64,000 nucleotides of DNA, from the NCBI RefSeq assembly GCF_036013915.1, contig NZ_CP107899.1:6352001-6416000 (forward strand). Reading direction: 5' to 3'. The notes beneath the pieces were generated by a model, which was not told the origin of the DNA, did not search any database, and saw nothing but the letters and a program-made list of their open reading frames with translations. Positions 26,409 to 33,950 of the stretch are shown piece by piece. Each line of letters opens with the position of its first letter. The stretch's first letter is position 1. The stretch comes from Streptomyces sp. NBC_00464. GTDB lineage: Bacteria; Actinomycetota; Actinomycetes; Streptomycetales; Streptomycetaceae. The position numbers and the translations under genes are program-made.

Positions 26409-27250
26409 GTCTCTCCCACCAGCCGTTCGATGAGCCGCGCAGACGCCTCGACGTTCAGGGCCTGCGATCGCAGCTTGCCATATCGCAACCCGAACGAGCT
26501 GACCTCCGTCGGATCGCCGACGACGCACCCGACGCCCTGCGACTCGAAGTAGCCGAGGTGCCGGAGCTCCTTCGTCTGGACCGTCACGAAGGGCCCGTTC
26601 TTCCCCGGGTGGAACCCCAGCCCAGCAGGCATGACCTGAACCTCGACGTTGCGCAACCTGCCTACCTCCAGCAGATGTTGCCACTGGCCCCGCATCACCT
26701 CGCCGCCGCCCACCGGATCGCGCAACGCCTCCTCCCCGACGATGAACGACAACTCCGCCAACGGATCCCGAGTCAGCAGCTTCTGCCTGCTCAGCCGCGC
26801 CTCCGTGTGCTGATCGATGATCTCCTCGCTGAACGGCGGGCAGTGGCCGCCGAACACCGCTCGCGCGTACGCCTCCGTCTGCAACAGGCCCGGCACCAGC
26901 AGCGGGTCGTACGAGAAGCGGCTCAGCACCTCCGCCTCGATGAGGGCGAAGTTGCGGAAGAACTTCGGCAGCTTCGCCCGGTCCACATCGGCCTGGAGCA
27001 CCTCCAGCACCCCGCCCGCCCCCAGCACCCGGTCCGCCGCGACCGTGAACGCCTCCTTCGCCGGCCGTCGTCCCTGCTCGACCGACGCGACCTGCTCCAG
27101 GGAGTAGCCGATGGCCTCCGCCAAGGACTGCTGGCTCAACCCGGCCCGCTTCCTCAGGTGCTGGAGGAGCTTGCCGTAGGCCACCCACACGCCCGGCAGC
27201 TCGCTGTCCTCCCTCGCCTTCGTCACCCGGCCGTTCCGCGTGTCCCGCAT
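26405..27250 (-). CDS. XRE-family regulator (HTH plus DUF5753)
   Basis: 281 residues. HTH_XRE near residues 25-80 (LLQHLRKRAGLSQQSLAEAIGYSLEQVASVEQG shape: helix, GLSQ turn, recognition helix). The C-terminal ~180 residues are DUF5753-like (LVPGLLQTEAYARAV, EARLSRQKLL, FVTVQ). Belongs to the WhiJ/Scr1-type family that forms a unit with DUF397 and a HATPase protein. It is divergent from the ATPase gene. This is a common Streptomyces regulatory trio, here placed inside the DISARM locus, so it is one candidate regulator of the island. Confidence 0.9.
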   Translation of the reverse strand: MRDTRNGRVTKAREDSELPGVWVAYGKLLQHLRKRAGLSQQSLAEAIGYSLEQVASVEQGRRPAKEAFTVAADRVLGAGGVLEVLQADVDRAKLPKFFRNFALIEAEVLSRFSYDPLLVPGLLQTEAYARAVFGGHCPPFSEEIIDQHTEARLSRQKLLTRDPLAELSFIVGEEALRDPVGGGEVMRGQWQHLLEVGRLRNVEVQVMPAGLGFHPGKNGPFVTVQTKELRHLGYFESQGVGCVVGDPTEVSSFGLRYGKLRSQALNVEASARLIERLVGET

Positions 27251-27500
27251 GCGCCTTCACGTCCCTTCCCGCCACCCGTTCGTGCCCGCCCGCCGCCACC
27301 CGTAGCGTTCCTCAACTCCACTACAGCTGGGCAAGGTTCAACGGATGAGCCCTTTCCCCGGACACGGCCCCGGCCCGTACGGCACCCGTACAAGACCCGT
27401 ACAACTCAGAGCGTCGCCCCCTCGCCCGGCCCGTACCGGCTCACTTCCGTACGGCCATCAGACCTGGTCAGCGACGCTCGCAGGGTTCCACGATGACGTC

Positions 27501-27953
27501 GTGAAGCAACAGAAGAGCATCCAGGAGACTCCGGCCTCGGCCCCCGAGTTGATCCTCCGCCTCAGCAGTACCCCACGCGGCGCCCGCCTGGCCCGCACCC
27601 TCGCCGTTCAGCAGCTCACCGAGTGGTGCGGATGCCCGTACGACTCCGATGCGGCCCGAACCGTCGCCCTGGTCACCGCCGAGCTGGCCGCCAATGCCGT
27701 CACCCATGGCCGGCTCCCCGGCCGTGACTTCCGGCTGACGCTCCTCCTCCTGCCCCACGCCCTCCGCATCGAGGTGACGGACACGCGCCCGGAGCGCCTG
27801 CCGCCCGCCTCGGTTGCGGCCCCCATGCCCGCCGACGCGGCTTCCGGGCGTGGCCTGTTGCTCGTCGAGTCCTACGCGGAACGTTGGGGCTACGTGGTCC
27901 GCGACCCGTACACCAAAACGGTCTGGGCGGAAGTAGGACGGGACCCCTTGTGA
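27501..27953 (+). CDS. HATPase-domain (anti-sigma-like) protein
   Basis: 150 residues of a small GHKL ATPase: N-box AELAANAVTHG, G-box region SGRGLLLVESYAERWGY. Matches the RsbW/SpoIIAB-like stand-alone ATPases that accompany XRE/DUF397 pairs. The start is uncertain: GTG 27501 gives the compact form; an in-frame ATG at 27345 would add a Pro/Arg-rich leader that looks noncoding. It is followed by an exact island element at 27949. Confidence 0.8.
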   Translation: MKQQKSIQETPASAPELILRLSSTPRGARLARTLAVQQLTEWCGCPYDSDAARTVALVTAELAANAVTHGRLPGRDFRLTLLLLPHALRIEVTDTRPERLPPASVAAPMPADAASGRGLLLVESYAERWGYVVRDPYTKTVWAEVGRDPL

Positions 27954-27963
27954 ACTAAGTCAA
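27949..27963 (-). promoter_or_regulatory. Island element 3 (exact TTGACTTAGTTCACA)
   Basis: TGTGAACTAAGTCAA on the plus strand, a 15/15 match to the island consensus in reverse orientation, just upstream of the CoiA-like gene. Confidence 0.7.
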
Positions 27964-28005
27964 TGATTGTCATCCTGGAGAGGTAGCTGTGACCCAGGGG
28001 GCGCC

Positions 28006-29886
28006 TTGCTTGACCATCGGCTCGTTCAGACCGCCGTGATCGGCGACAAGGACTCGGATCATCCGGTCATCCTTCCCATGGACGCACACGAGCTGGACAT
28101 ATGGCGAAGGATGCACCCGTCCTACGACTACTGGTGTGGCCTTCAGCTCGGCGGTTGTGGCGGCCAGTTGACCGACCGCCGGTACACCAACAAGGTGTGC
28201 CACTTCGCTCACCATGCCACCGCCCCCATCTGCTATCGCACGGCGAACGGTGAATCCAGCGCCGACCACCTCTTCATCAAGCGAGGCGTGCGGCGCCTGA
28301 TGGACAAACGACAGCTCCGCGGCAAGGTGCAGACGCGGGACCTGGGCAACGGTCCTGGTGACGCCGTAGACGTCTACCTCACGGAGAGCCGCCGACGGCT
28401 GCGGTTCCAGCTCGGCCCGGTCGACTACCGGGCCTGGCGTGGCGCTACGGACGAACTCGGGGCGGACGCCGATGACATCGACTGGATCTTCGCCGCCGAG
28501 GGGCAGATCACCCAGCAGATCATCGGGAGCCATGGGTACTGCCTCCGCGTGCGCTGCGAGACGGTGGGAGGCGAGCGGCGTGTGCACATCGGCGCCGAAG
28601 CCCGGGACCGTACCGTTGCCTGGACCCCGCTCGAAGACTGCGCGCTGACAGCGTCCGGCATCGTCACCCCGCACGTCGAGGAGATCCGGCTGTCCTTTCC
28701 GCGCCCGAAGCCTTCCGCATTTCCGGTGCAAGGAGGTCTGGTCTTCGCCCTCGCGCCGGAAGCAGTCGCACCCGCCGACTCGCCCTTCACTCTGGAAGGC
28801 CGACATCTGCTCGTGGCCGACGTGAAGCCGATGGACAGCCCCATCGTCCGTACCGTGATCTCGCTGCCGGGGGACACGGCGGCCCCACCCTCCGAACACG
28901 TCTACCGCGTGCCCGACGGTGCGCGCATCCTCGTGGCCGGGAACGGCCGGGAGTGGGCGGTCGAGGCCAACCGGTACATGCGGCTCAACGCCCACGATGC
29001 GCAGCGCACGGGGCTGTGGACGCCGGCCCCTGAGCGTTTCGAGTCGCCGGCAGTACGCCCCCCGGCTCCCGCGCGACCCGTTGGGCAGCCGAAGACACCC
29101 GCACCCGCGCCGGTACCGGCGCGTAGGGAAGTGTCGAAGACCGCCGCGACTGCCCCCGCGGCTCGCGAATCACTCACACGCCCCGAGATAGTGACGGCAC
29201 TACGGGATGCCCTGGCGCAGTGCGCTCGGGAGCGTGCAACGGCAACGTGGGAGATGCTCGCCCAGGTGATCGGGCCCGCCCTTGTCACGTATTCCCTTGA
29301 TGATCGATGTTCGCTGCTCATAGAAGTCGACCGACCACTGCGTGAACACGTACCGGTTCTGTCCGCGCTCATCCGTGAACGCGGCGCATCACTGTCCTAT
29401 CTGCCAAGCGTTCTTGCGCGGCTCGGGGTGCCTCATGCCGAACAGACTGCCTCCCTTCAGATCAGAAGCTGGGCGGTCGTCGAGAGCGAGCGGGCCTTTG
29501 CCGCCTACGCGACTCCCTCACGAGCCATGTCGGCGCGCTACGTGCTGGTGCCGAAGGCACCGAAAGCACGGCAGCCTTCGGCCGGGCGTCGGATCGCGTC
29601 CAGGCCCAAGCCGAGCAGCGTGACGCGTGTGCGGACGCTCCTTTCTCAACTCGAACAACTGCGACCGAGGTTGCAGGGCGCCATGGCTCGCCGGTCGGCT
29701 TCCAAAGCGATCAGTGGTGGGCAAGCATGGCTCGCCCATCTGGACGGGGCAGATCAACCTGCGCAGCAGCAGAGGAAGCTTGCAGCTCAAACGCCCGAGA
29801 GCGTCATCGGCCGACTTGAGAGGGCCATCAGTGCAGCGCGCGACGACATCAAGGCCGCGGAGTGGCTGACGCAGCGCAAGGATTGA
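28006..29886 (+). CDS. CoiA-like putative nuclease-domain protein
   Basis: 626 residues. N-terminal part: a zinc-binding-like CGLQLGGCGGQL ... KVCHFAHHA, then GESSADHLFIKRGV and later DAVDVYL ... LRFQL. The FAHH, ESxxH and D-x-V / FQ layout resembles the competence protein CoiA and its PD-(D/E)xK-like nuclease. The middle contains a Pro-rich linker (~345-385) and the C-terminus is helical and Arg/Lys rich. The start is uncertain. The best ribosome site, GGAGAGG, serves a GTG at 27989 that is in another frame; a -1 shift at the G5 run 27997-28001 would join it to this frame. TTG 28006 and GTG 28036 are in-frame alternatives. A role in processing invading DNA is inference. Confidence 0.6.
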   Translation: MLDHRLVQTAVIGDKDSDHPVILPMDAHELDIWRRMHPSYDYWCGLQLGGCGGQLTDRRYTNKVCHFAHHATAPICYRTANGESSADHLFIKRGVRRLMDKRQLRGKVQTRDLGNGPGDAVDVYLTESRRRLRFQLGPVDYRAWRGATDELGADADDIDWIFAAEGQITQQIIGSHGYCLRVRCETVGGERRVHIGAEARDRTVAWTPLEDCALTASGIVTPHVEEIRLSFPRPKPSAFPVQGGLVFALAPEAVAPADSPFTLEGRHLLVADVKPMDSPIVRTVISLPGDTAAPPSEHVYRVPDGARILVAGNGREWAVEANRYMRLNAHDAQRTGLWTPAPERFESPAVRPPAPARPVGQPKTPAPAPVPARREVSKTAATAPAARESLTRPEIVTALRDALAQCARERATATWEMLAQVIGPALVTYSLDDRCSLLIEVDRPLREHVPVLSALIRERGASLSYLPSVLARLGVPHAEQTASLQIRSWAVVESERAFAAYATPSRAMSARYVLVPKAPKARQPSAGRRIASRPKPSSVTRVRTLLSQLEQLRPRLQGAMARRSASKAISGGQAWLAHLDGADQPAQQQRKLAAQTPESVIGRLERAISAARDDIKAAEWLTQRKD

Positions 29887-30020
29887 TGCGGGGAGGGCCG
29901 GGCGTCGTAGAGGGGGCCCGCGGAGCTTGTCGACAGGCCTGCTTCGTGCACGCCGTCCGTCATCGACCCGCCTCCGAAACTCAGTCGCACCGGTCCGCGC
30001 GAATCTGTTAGACAGCCAGG

Positions 30021-31448
30021 ATGTCTTCTCGGCGCCCCCTGCTTCCACGTTCGGCACCGGCCACCTCCGGGATTTCGGCCCGTTCGATCGCCCTGCTGCT
30101 GGACCGGCTCGAAGAGCGATCCGTCGAGTGTCACTCGATCATGGTCGTGCACCGCGGTCACGTCGTCGCCGAAGGCTGGTGGGCGCCGTACTCGGCCGAG
30201 CGCCCGCACCTCCTCTACTCGCTGACCAAGTCGTTCACGTCGATCGCCGTGGGGCTCGCGATCGCCGACGGCCTGCTCTCGCTGGACGACCGAGTGGTGG
30301 ACGTGTTGCCCGACCACGTCCCGGCCGACGTCTCGGAACAAGGAAGCCGCGTCACCGTTCACCACCTGCTGACCATGACGGCAGGGCATCCCACGGACAG
30401 CCTCACCGAGGCGTGGGAGCTGGAGCCCGAGGACCTGGTGAAGGGATTCCTGCGCCTGCCGTTCTCCGCGGCGGAGGGAACGCGGCACACGTACGACAAC
30501 TCGACCACGTTCATCCTGGCCAGGATGGTGGAACGGGTCACGGGCCGCGGCCTTCCCGAGTTCCTCGACGAGCGGCTCTTCAAGCCGATGGGTGTCGATC
30601 ACGCCGAGTGGGACCGGGTGGCGAGCGGTGCCGCCTTCGGGTTCCACGGCCTGCACCTCACGACCGAGGCCGTCGCCGCATTCGGCGAACTGTTGTTGCG
30701 GGGAGGCCTCTGGGGCGGACGGCAGCTGGTGCCCCGCACATGGGTGGAGCTGGCGACCCGACGGCACATTGACTGCTTGCCGTTCGAGGACGGAACGGAC
30801 GAGGCCGACTTCTCCTGCGGCTACGGCTACCAGTTCTGGATGTCCCGTCACGGGTACCACGGACATGGTGCCTTCGGGCAGCAGTGTGTGGTGGTCCCGT
30901 CGCACGACCTCGTCGTCGCCGTGACCGCCCAGGGGGAATCGCAGGAAGTGCTCGATGCCATGTGGGAGTGTCTGCTGCCCGGGGTGGGCGATGGGGGCAG
31001 AGTTCAGGGCGACGAGGTGCTTGCCGATCGACTGCGTCGTCTGTCGCTGCCGCCGGTGCCGGGCTCGGCCGACCCGGAGCGTTCGGTCGGCGCGCGGCTT
31101 GACGCATCGGCCGAGGAGTCGGCGCTGCCCGACGGAACGGCAGTGACCGTTGATCCTGACGGCGGTGGATGGCTCGTACGGTTCGAGGCGCTTTTCGATA
31201 TCGAGGTGGGCCACGGCGAATGGCGGGAGAGCTCTCCGCTCGGCCGGCCTGTCGTCGCGGCCGGAGCCTGGCAGGGCCACATGTTCGTAGCCGACCTTTA
31301 CGTCATCACCACCCCGCACCGCGTACGGCTGGTCATCGATGCCGATGCCGGGACTGCCACGGCCCTTTGGAGCAGTCTGCCGCTCACCGGCCCCAGCCTG
31401 GAGCTGCATGTGCGGGCGCCGCTGATGACACGACCTGATGTCGCGTAG
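30021..31448 (+). CDS. Beta-lactamase-family serine hydrolase
   Basis: 475 residues. Class C beta-lactamase/penicillin-binding fold: SLTK (SxxK nucleophile) near residue 68, Tyr in YDNS (YxN) near 160, and HGAFGQQ (HxG) near 285. An extra C-terminal ~130-residue beta-rich domain follows. No clear signal peptide, so it may be cytoplasmic, like many Streptomyces esterase-type members. It is a passenger in the DISARM interval and has no defence signature itself. Confidence 0.88.
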   Translation: MSSRRPLLPRSAPATSGISARSIALLLDRLEERSVECHSIMVVHRGHVVAEGWWAPYSAERPHLLYSLTKSFTSIAVGLAIADGLLSLDDRVVDVLPDHVPADVSEQGSRVTVHHLLTMTAGHPTDSLTEAWELEPEDLVKGFLRLPFSAAEGTRHTYDNSTTFILARMVERVTGRGLPEFLDERLFKPMGVDHAEWDRVASGAAFGFHGLHLTTEAVAAFGELLLRGGLWGGRQLVPRTWVELATRRHIDCLPFEDGTDEADFSCGYGYQFWMSRHGYHGHGAFGQQCVVVPSHDLVVAVTAQGESQEVLDAMWECLLPGVGDGGRVQGDEVLADRLRRLSLPPVPGSADPERSVGARLDASAEESALPDGTAVTVDPDGGGWLVRFEALFDIEVGHGEWRESSPLGRPVVAAGAWQGHMFVADLYVITTPHRVRLVIDADAGTATALWSSLPLTGPSLELHVRAPLMTRPDVA

Positions 31449-31479
31449 AACGTGGACACGGGAATGCCGAGGAGATGCG

Positions 31480-31516
31480 GGAGGCCCGCGCCCGCGGTGT
31501 AGCGGCTCGGGCCTCC
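31480..31516. terminator. Terminator between convergent hydrolase and phospholipase genes
   Basis: GGAGGCCCG and CGGGCCTCC form a 9-bp stem around a 19-base loop. Confidence 0.6.
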
Positions 31517-31532
31517 GTGCGAGGGGTGCGGG

Positions 31533-32030
31533 TCAGGCGGACCGGGGCAGTCTGGTGCCGCCCGCCTTCGCGGGTGCGACGCCGAAGATGTCCACCGCGT
31601 GGTAGTACGTCCAGGCCGTGGCATTGCAGGAGGTCAGCGTCGCACCGGAGTAGGCGGCGCAGACGCGCTTGAGGTCCGCGTAGAGGGCGGAGTCGAGGCG
31701 GGCCTTGTTGGCGGAGAACGTGCCGGCGGCCTTGTAGTTGCGGTAGCCGAAGTCGTGGCGGGCGCAGGCCGTTTGGAACGGGAAGCCGAACGGGTTGTCG
31801 GGGGAGGTGCTGCAGTAGTCCGTCGACCAGTCGAAGCCGTACGCGGACCATGCGCCCTTGTTGTTGCGGGCGGCGTTCCAGGAGTTGTAGCTGGAGGCGC
31901 TCGTCTGGGTCCAGGAGCTGAGGACCTGGGGCTTGTCCGCAGGGGCGGCGGTAGCGGATGCGGCGGGGAGCAGGGCGAGCGGTAGCGAGAGGGCGGCCGT
32001 GACGAGCAGAGTGGCGAAGCGACGATTCAT
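31533..32030 (-). CDS. Secreted prokaryotic phospholipase A2
   Basis: 165 residues. A clear signal peptide (RRFATLLVTAALSLPLALLP ... ATAAPA) ends near residue 29. The catalytic helix contains CARHDFGYRNY with the His-Asp pair typical of the bacterial PLA2 family, plus paired cysteines that can form disulfides. Strong ribosome site GGAGG before the ATG. It hydrolyses the sn-2 ester of phospholipids outside the cell. Its presence in a defence island may be chance. Confidence 0.93.
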   Translation of the reverse strand: MNRRFATLLVTAALSLPLALLPAASATAAPADKPQVLSSWTQTSASSYNSWNAARNNKGAWSAYGFDWSTDYCSTSPDNPFGFPFQTACARHDFGYRNYKAAGTFSANKARLDSALYADLKRVCAAYSGATLTSCNATAWTYYHAVDIFGVAPAKAGGTRLPRSA

Positions 32031-32421
32031 GGAACAACCTCCGGAGAAGCCAGGGGAGTTGTAACAGCTGTATGCCTCGTGGGTCTGGGGAGGCAGCTTC
32101 AGGATGCCGTCATGTACATGCCGTGTTTGGGGGTTTCGTCAAATGGCCTTCACTGTTTTCGAACGTCTCGGCCTGAGCGGTAGGCGTGACAAATCGGCCC
32201 GGATGCGCAAACTGCCCTATGGGCACGTCGCCGCACCCCTGCTCGGCCTTGCCTACCTGCTGCATCTTCACCTGAAGTCCCATGACCGCCCTATAGAGTT
32301 GTACTTCAACGGACATCCGTCGAAAGATGCGCCGGCCGCTGAGTCGCTGTGCTGAGACGTCAGAGAGGTTGTCCGGACCGGGCGACCCGGCTATGCGCTG
32401 AACTGCCTGGGGGGACGCGCC
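32031..32421. other. Intergenic region with doubtful 70-codon frame
   Basis: About 390 bases between the phospholipase and EcsC-like genes. A plus-strand frame from ATG 32143 to 32355 would encode a basic protein with a weak hydrophobic patch (HVAAPLLGLAYLLHLHL). No clear family, atypical composition and no ideal ribosome site; I do not call it a gene. Confidence 0.3.
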
Positions 32422-33537
32422 ATGACCGAAGCTCCGATAGACACCGACGTCATCGGCGACGAGGGCGCGCGGGAGGCTGTCGAGCACGAGCGCGACGAGC
32501 TACGGGAGTTCATCAAGGGGCTGAGCCCGCACGACATCAAGTCGGGCGGCTGGTTCACCAAGCTCAGTGCTCAGGCCCTGAACTCCTATACCTCCAAGGT
32601 CAACTGGCAGTACTTTCAGGAGCGGTACGCGGGTGTACCCGCGGATGCCATCGTCGATCAGCGGATCAAGATGGCGGCCCGGTACGCCGCGCTCGAAGGC
32701 GGGCTCTCCGCCGGGGCCTACACGGCGACCGTCGCCGCCACGCTCGGGACCCTCGGTGGTGCTTCGTCGGCGACGGTCCCGGCCGCCGTCGCGACCATGA
32801 TGGTCGATGTCGCGTTCATCACCCGGCTCCAGCTCCGACTGGCCTACGACATCTCGGTCCTCTACCGGGTCCCGCTCGACCTGTCCGACCCCGAGGACAT
32901 GTGGAAGCTCATTCGAGTCGCCTTCACGATCAGGGGCGGGGAAGTGGTCAGGGAGGGCGTGGTCAAGACGGTCCCGGTCATGATGCGGCCGTTGATCAAG
33001 CGCTTCTACTCCAAAGCGGTACTGAGCACTGCGAAGGGACTCCCCTTCGTCGGGAAGTTTCTGCTGCAGCGCAACGTCATCAAGATCGGCATCCCCGTGG
33101 TCGGCGTTCCCCTCGCGGTGGTGTTGAACCGCTACACGACACTGCTCGCGGGGCGGCACGCGCAGGCCGCCTTCAGGAACGAGGCGCGGGTGATCGAAAT
33201 CGCCGAGGGACTGAGCAAGCGGAGCCGGCACCCGCAGTTGACGCTGTGGGTGGCATGGCTCGTCATCAAGACGGGCACCAAGATGGCCGATGACGAGACG
33301 CTGTTGATGCGGCACCTGGTGAGGCTGGTCCGGGATCAGCACCAGGTGATCGATGAACAACTCGCTCACCTTGTCGATGTCGATCCCGCCGACGTGTGGC
33401 GACGCCTGGACGCGGAGCCGGGGGATCTGAGCGACCTCGTCGACGTCGCCGAACGTGTGGCTGCTGTGGACGGTGCCGTCAACGCGCGTGAGAGAGCCGT
33501 CATCTCCGAGCTTGCGGAGCGCTGCCGCCGGGCCTGA
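32422..33537 (+). CDS. EcsC-family protein with TerB-like tail
   Basis: 371 residues. The central part (~85-270) matches the EcsC layout: hydrophobic, glycine-rich helices (TVAATLGTLGGASSATVPAAVATM), followed by ITRLQLRLAYDISVLYRVPLD and VVGVPLAVVLNRY. The C-terminal ~70 residues (DVAERVAAVDGAVNARERAV) resemble the start of a TerB-like acidic helical domain. EcsC relatives are membrane-associated proteins of unknown biochemistry; TerB-like modules occur in stress and phage-response clusters. ATG 32422 is preceded by GGGGGGA. Confidence 0.75.
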   Translation: MTEAPIDTDVIGDEGAREAVEHERDELREFIKGLSPHDIKSGGWFTKLSAQALNSYTSKVNWQYFQERYAGVPADAIVDQRIKMAARYAALEGGLSAGAYTATVAATLGTLGGASSATVPAAVATMMVDVAFITRLQLRLAYDISVLYRVPLDLSDPEDMWKLIRVAFTIRGGEVVREGVVKTVPVMMRPLIKRFYSKAVLSTAKGLPFVGKFLLQRNVIKIGIPVVGVPLAVVLNRYTTLLAGRHAQAAFRNEARVIEIAEGLSKRSRHPQLTLWVAWLVIKTGTKMADDETLLMRHLVRLVRDQHQVIDEQLAHLVDVDPADVWRRLDAEPGDLSDLVDVAERVAAVDGAVNARERAVISELAERCRRA

Positions 33538-33542
33538 CATCG

Positions 33543-33752
33543 CCCACCCGTCTGGTCGAGGAGGGATTCCGGGAGACTCCGCAGCCCGACTATCCGCTGG
33601 AGGCCCTGCGAGAACTCTCCATGAATGCCCTGATGCACCGCAACTACGAGACCTCGTACGCCCCTGTACGGATCGCCTGGTTCGACGACCGAATCGAGCT
33701 GACCAATGCCGGCGGGCCCTACGGCCAGGTACGGGACGACAACTTCGCATGA
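33543..33752 (+). pseudogene. Fragment of AlbA_2/RecG-like HATPase regulator
   Basis: A frame without its own start, encoding YPLEALRELSMNALMHRNYE and then DDRIELTNAGGPYG before a stop. This is the GHKL-type C-terminal segment of AlbA_2 (Schlafen-like) ATP-binding regulators, which are frequent in defence islands. The N-terminal DNA-binding half and the end of the protein are missing. It directly abuts the EcsC-like gene and marks a deletion scar. Confidence 0.75.
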
Positions 33753-33765
33753 TGCCCGGAAGCCG

Positions 33766-33894
33766 ATGTTCGACCTCAAGGCCGCAGACGGCGCTCTCGG
33801 CAGCACACGGAAGTACGTGCAGACCTGTTATCGGGAGTTCCGGGGGCTGGCCGAGGGCGTGCTGGCCCGTACGGAGGAGCTGGCGCAGCCGTGA
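33766..33894 (+). pseudogene. Short gene remnant
   Basis: 42-codon frame beginning MFDLKAADGALGSTRKYV and ending in a stop. It directly follows the AlbA_2-like fragment and has no ribosome site. It reads like the amphipathic C-terminal end of a larger protein lost in the same deletion. Family unknown. Confidence 0.35.
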
Positions 33895-33905
33895 GGTGGC
33901 GGCCC

Positions 33906-33937
33906 TGCGCGCGGGGAAGGCAACCGCCCCGCGCGCA
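33906..33937. terminator. Terminator before DUF262 gene end
   Basis: Perfect 11-bp stem TGCGCGCGGGG / CCCCGCGCGCA with a 10-base loop between convergent units. Confidence 0.75.
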
Positions 33938-33950
33938 AGGCCCGAGAGGC

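Noticed and set aside
32143..32355. 70-codon ORF
   Set aside because: No clear ribosome site, no family resemblance, unusual composition.
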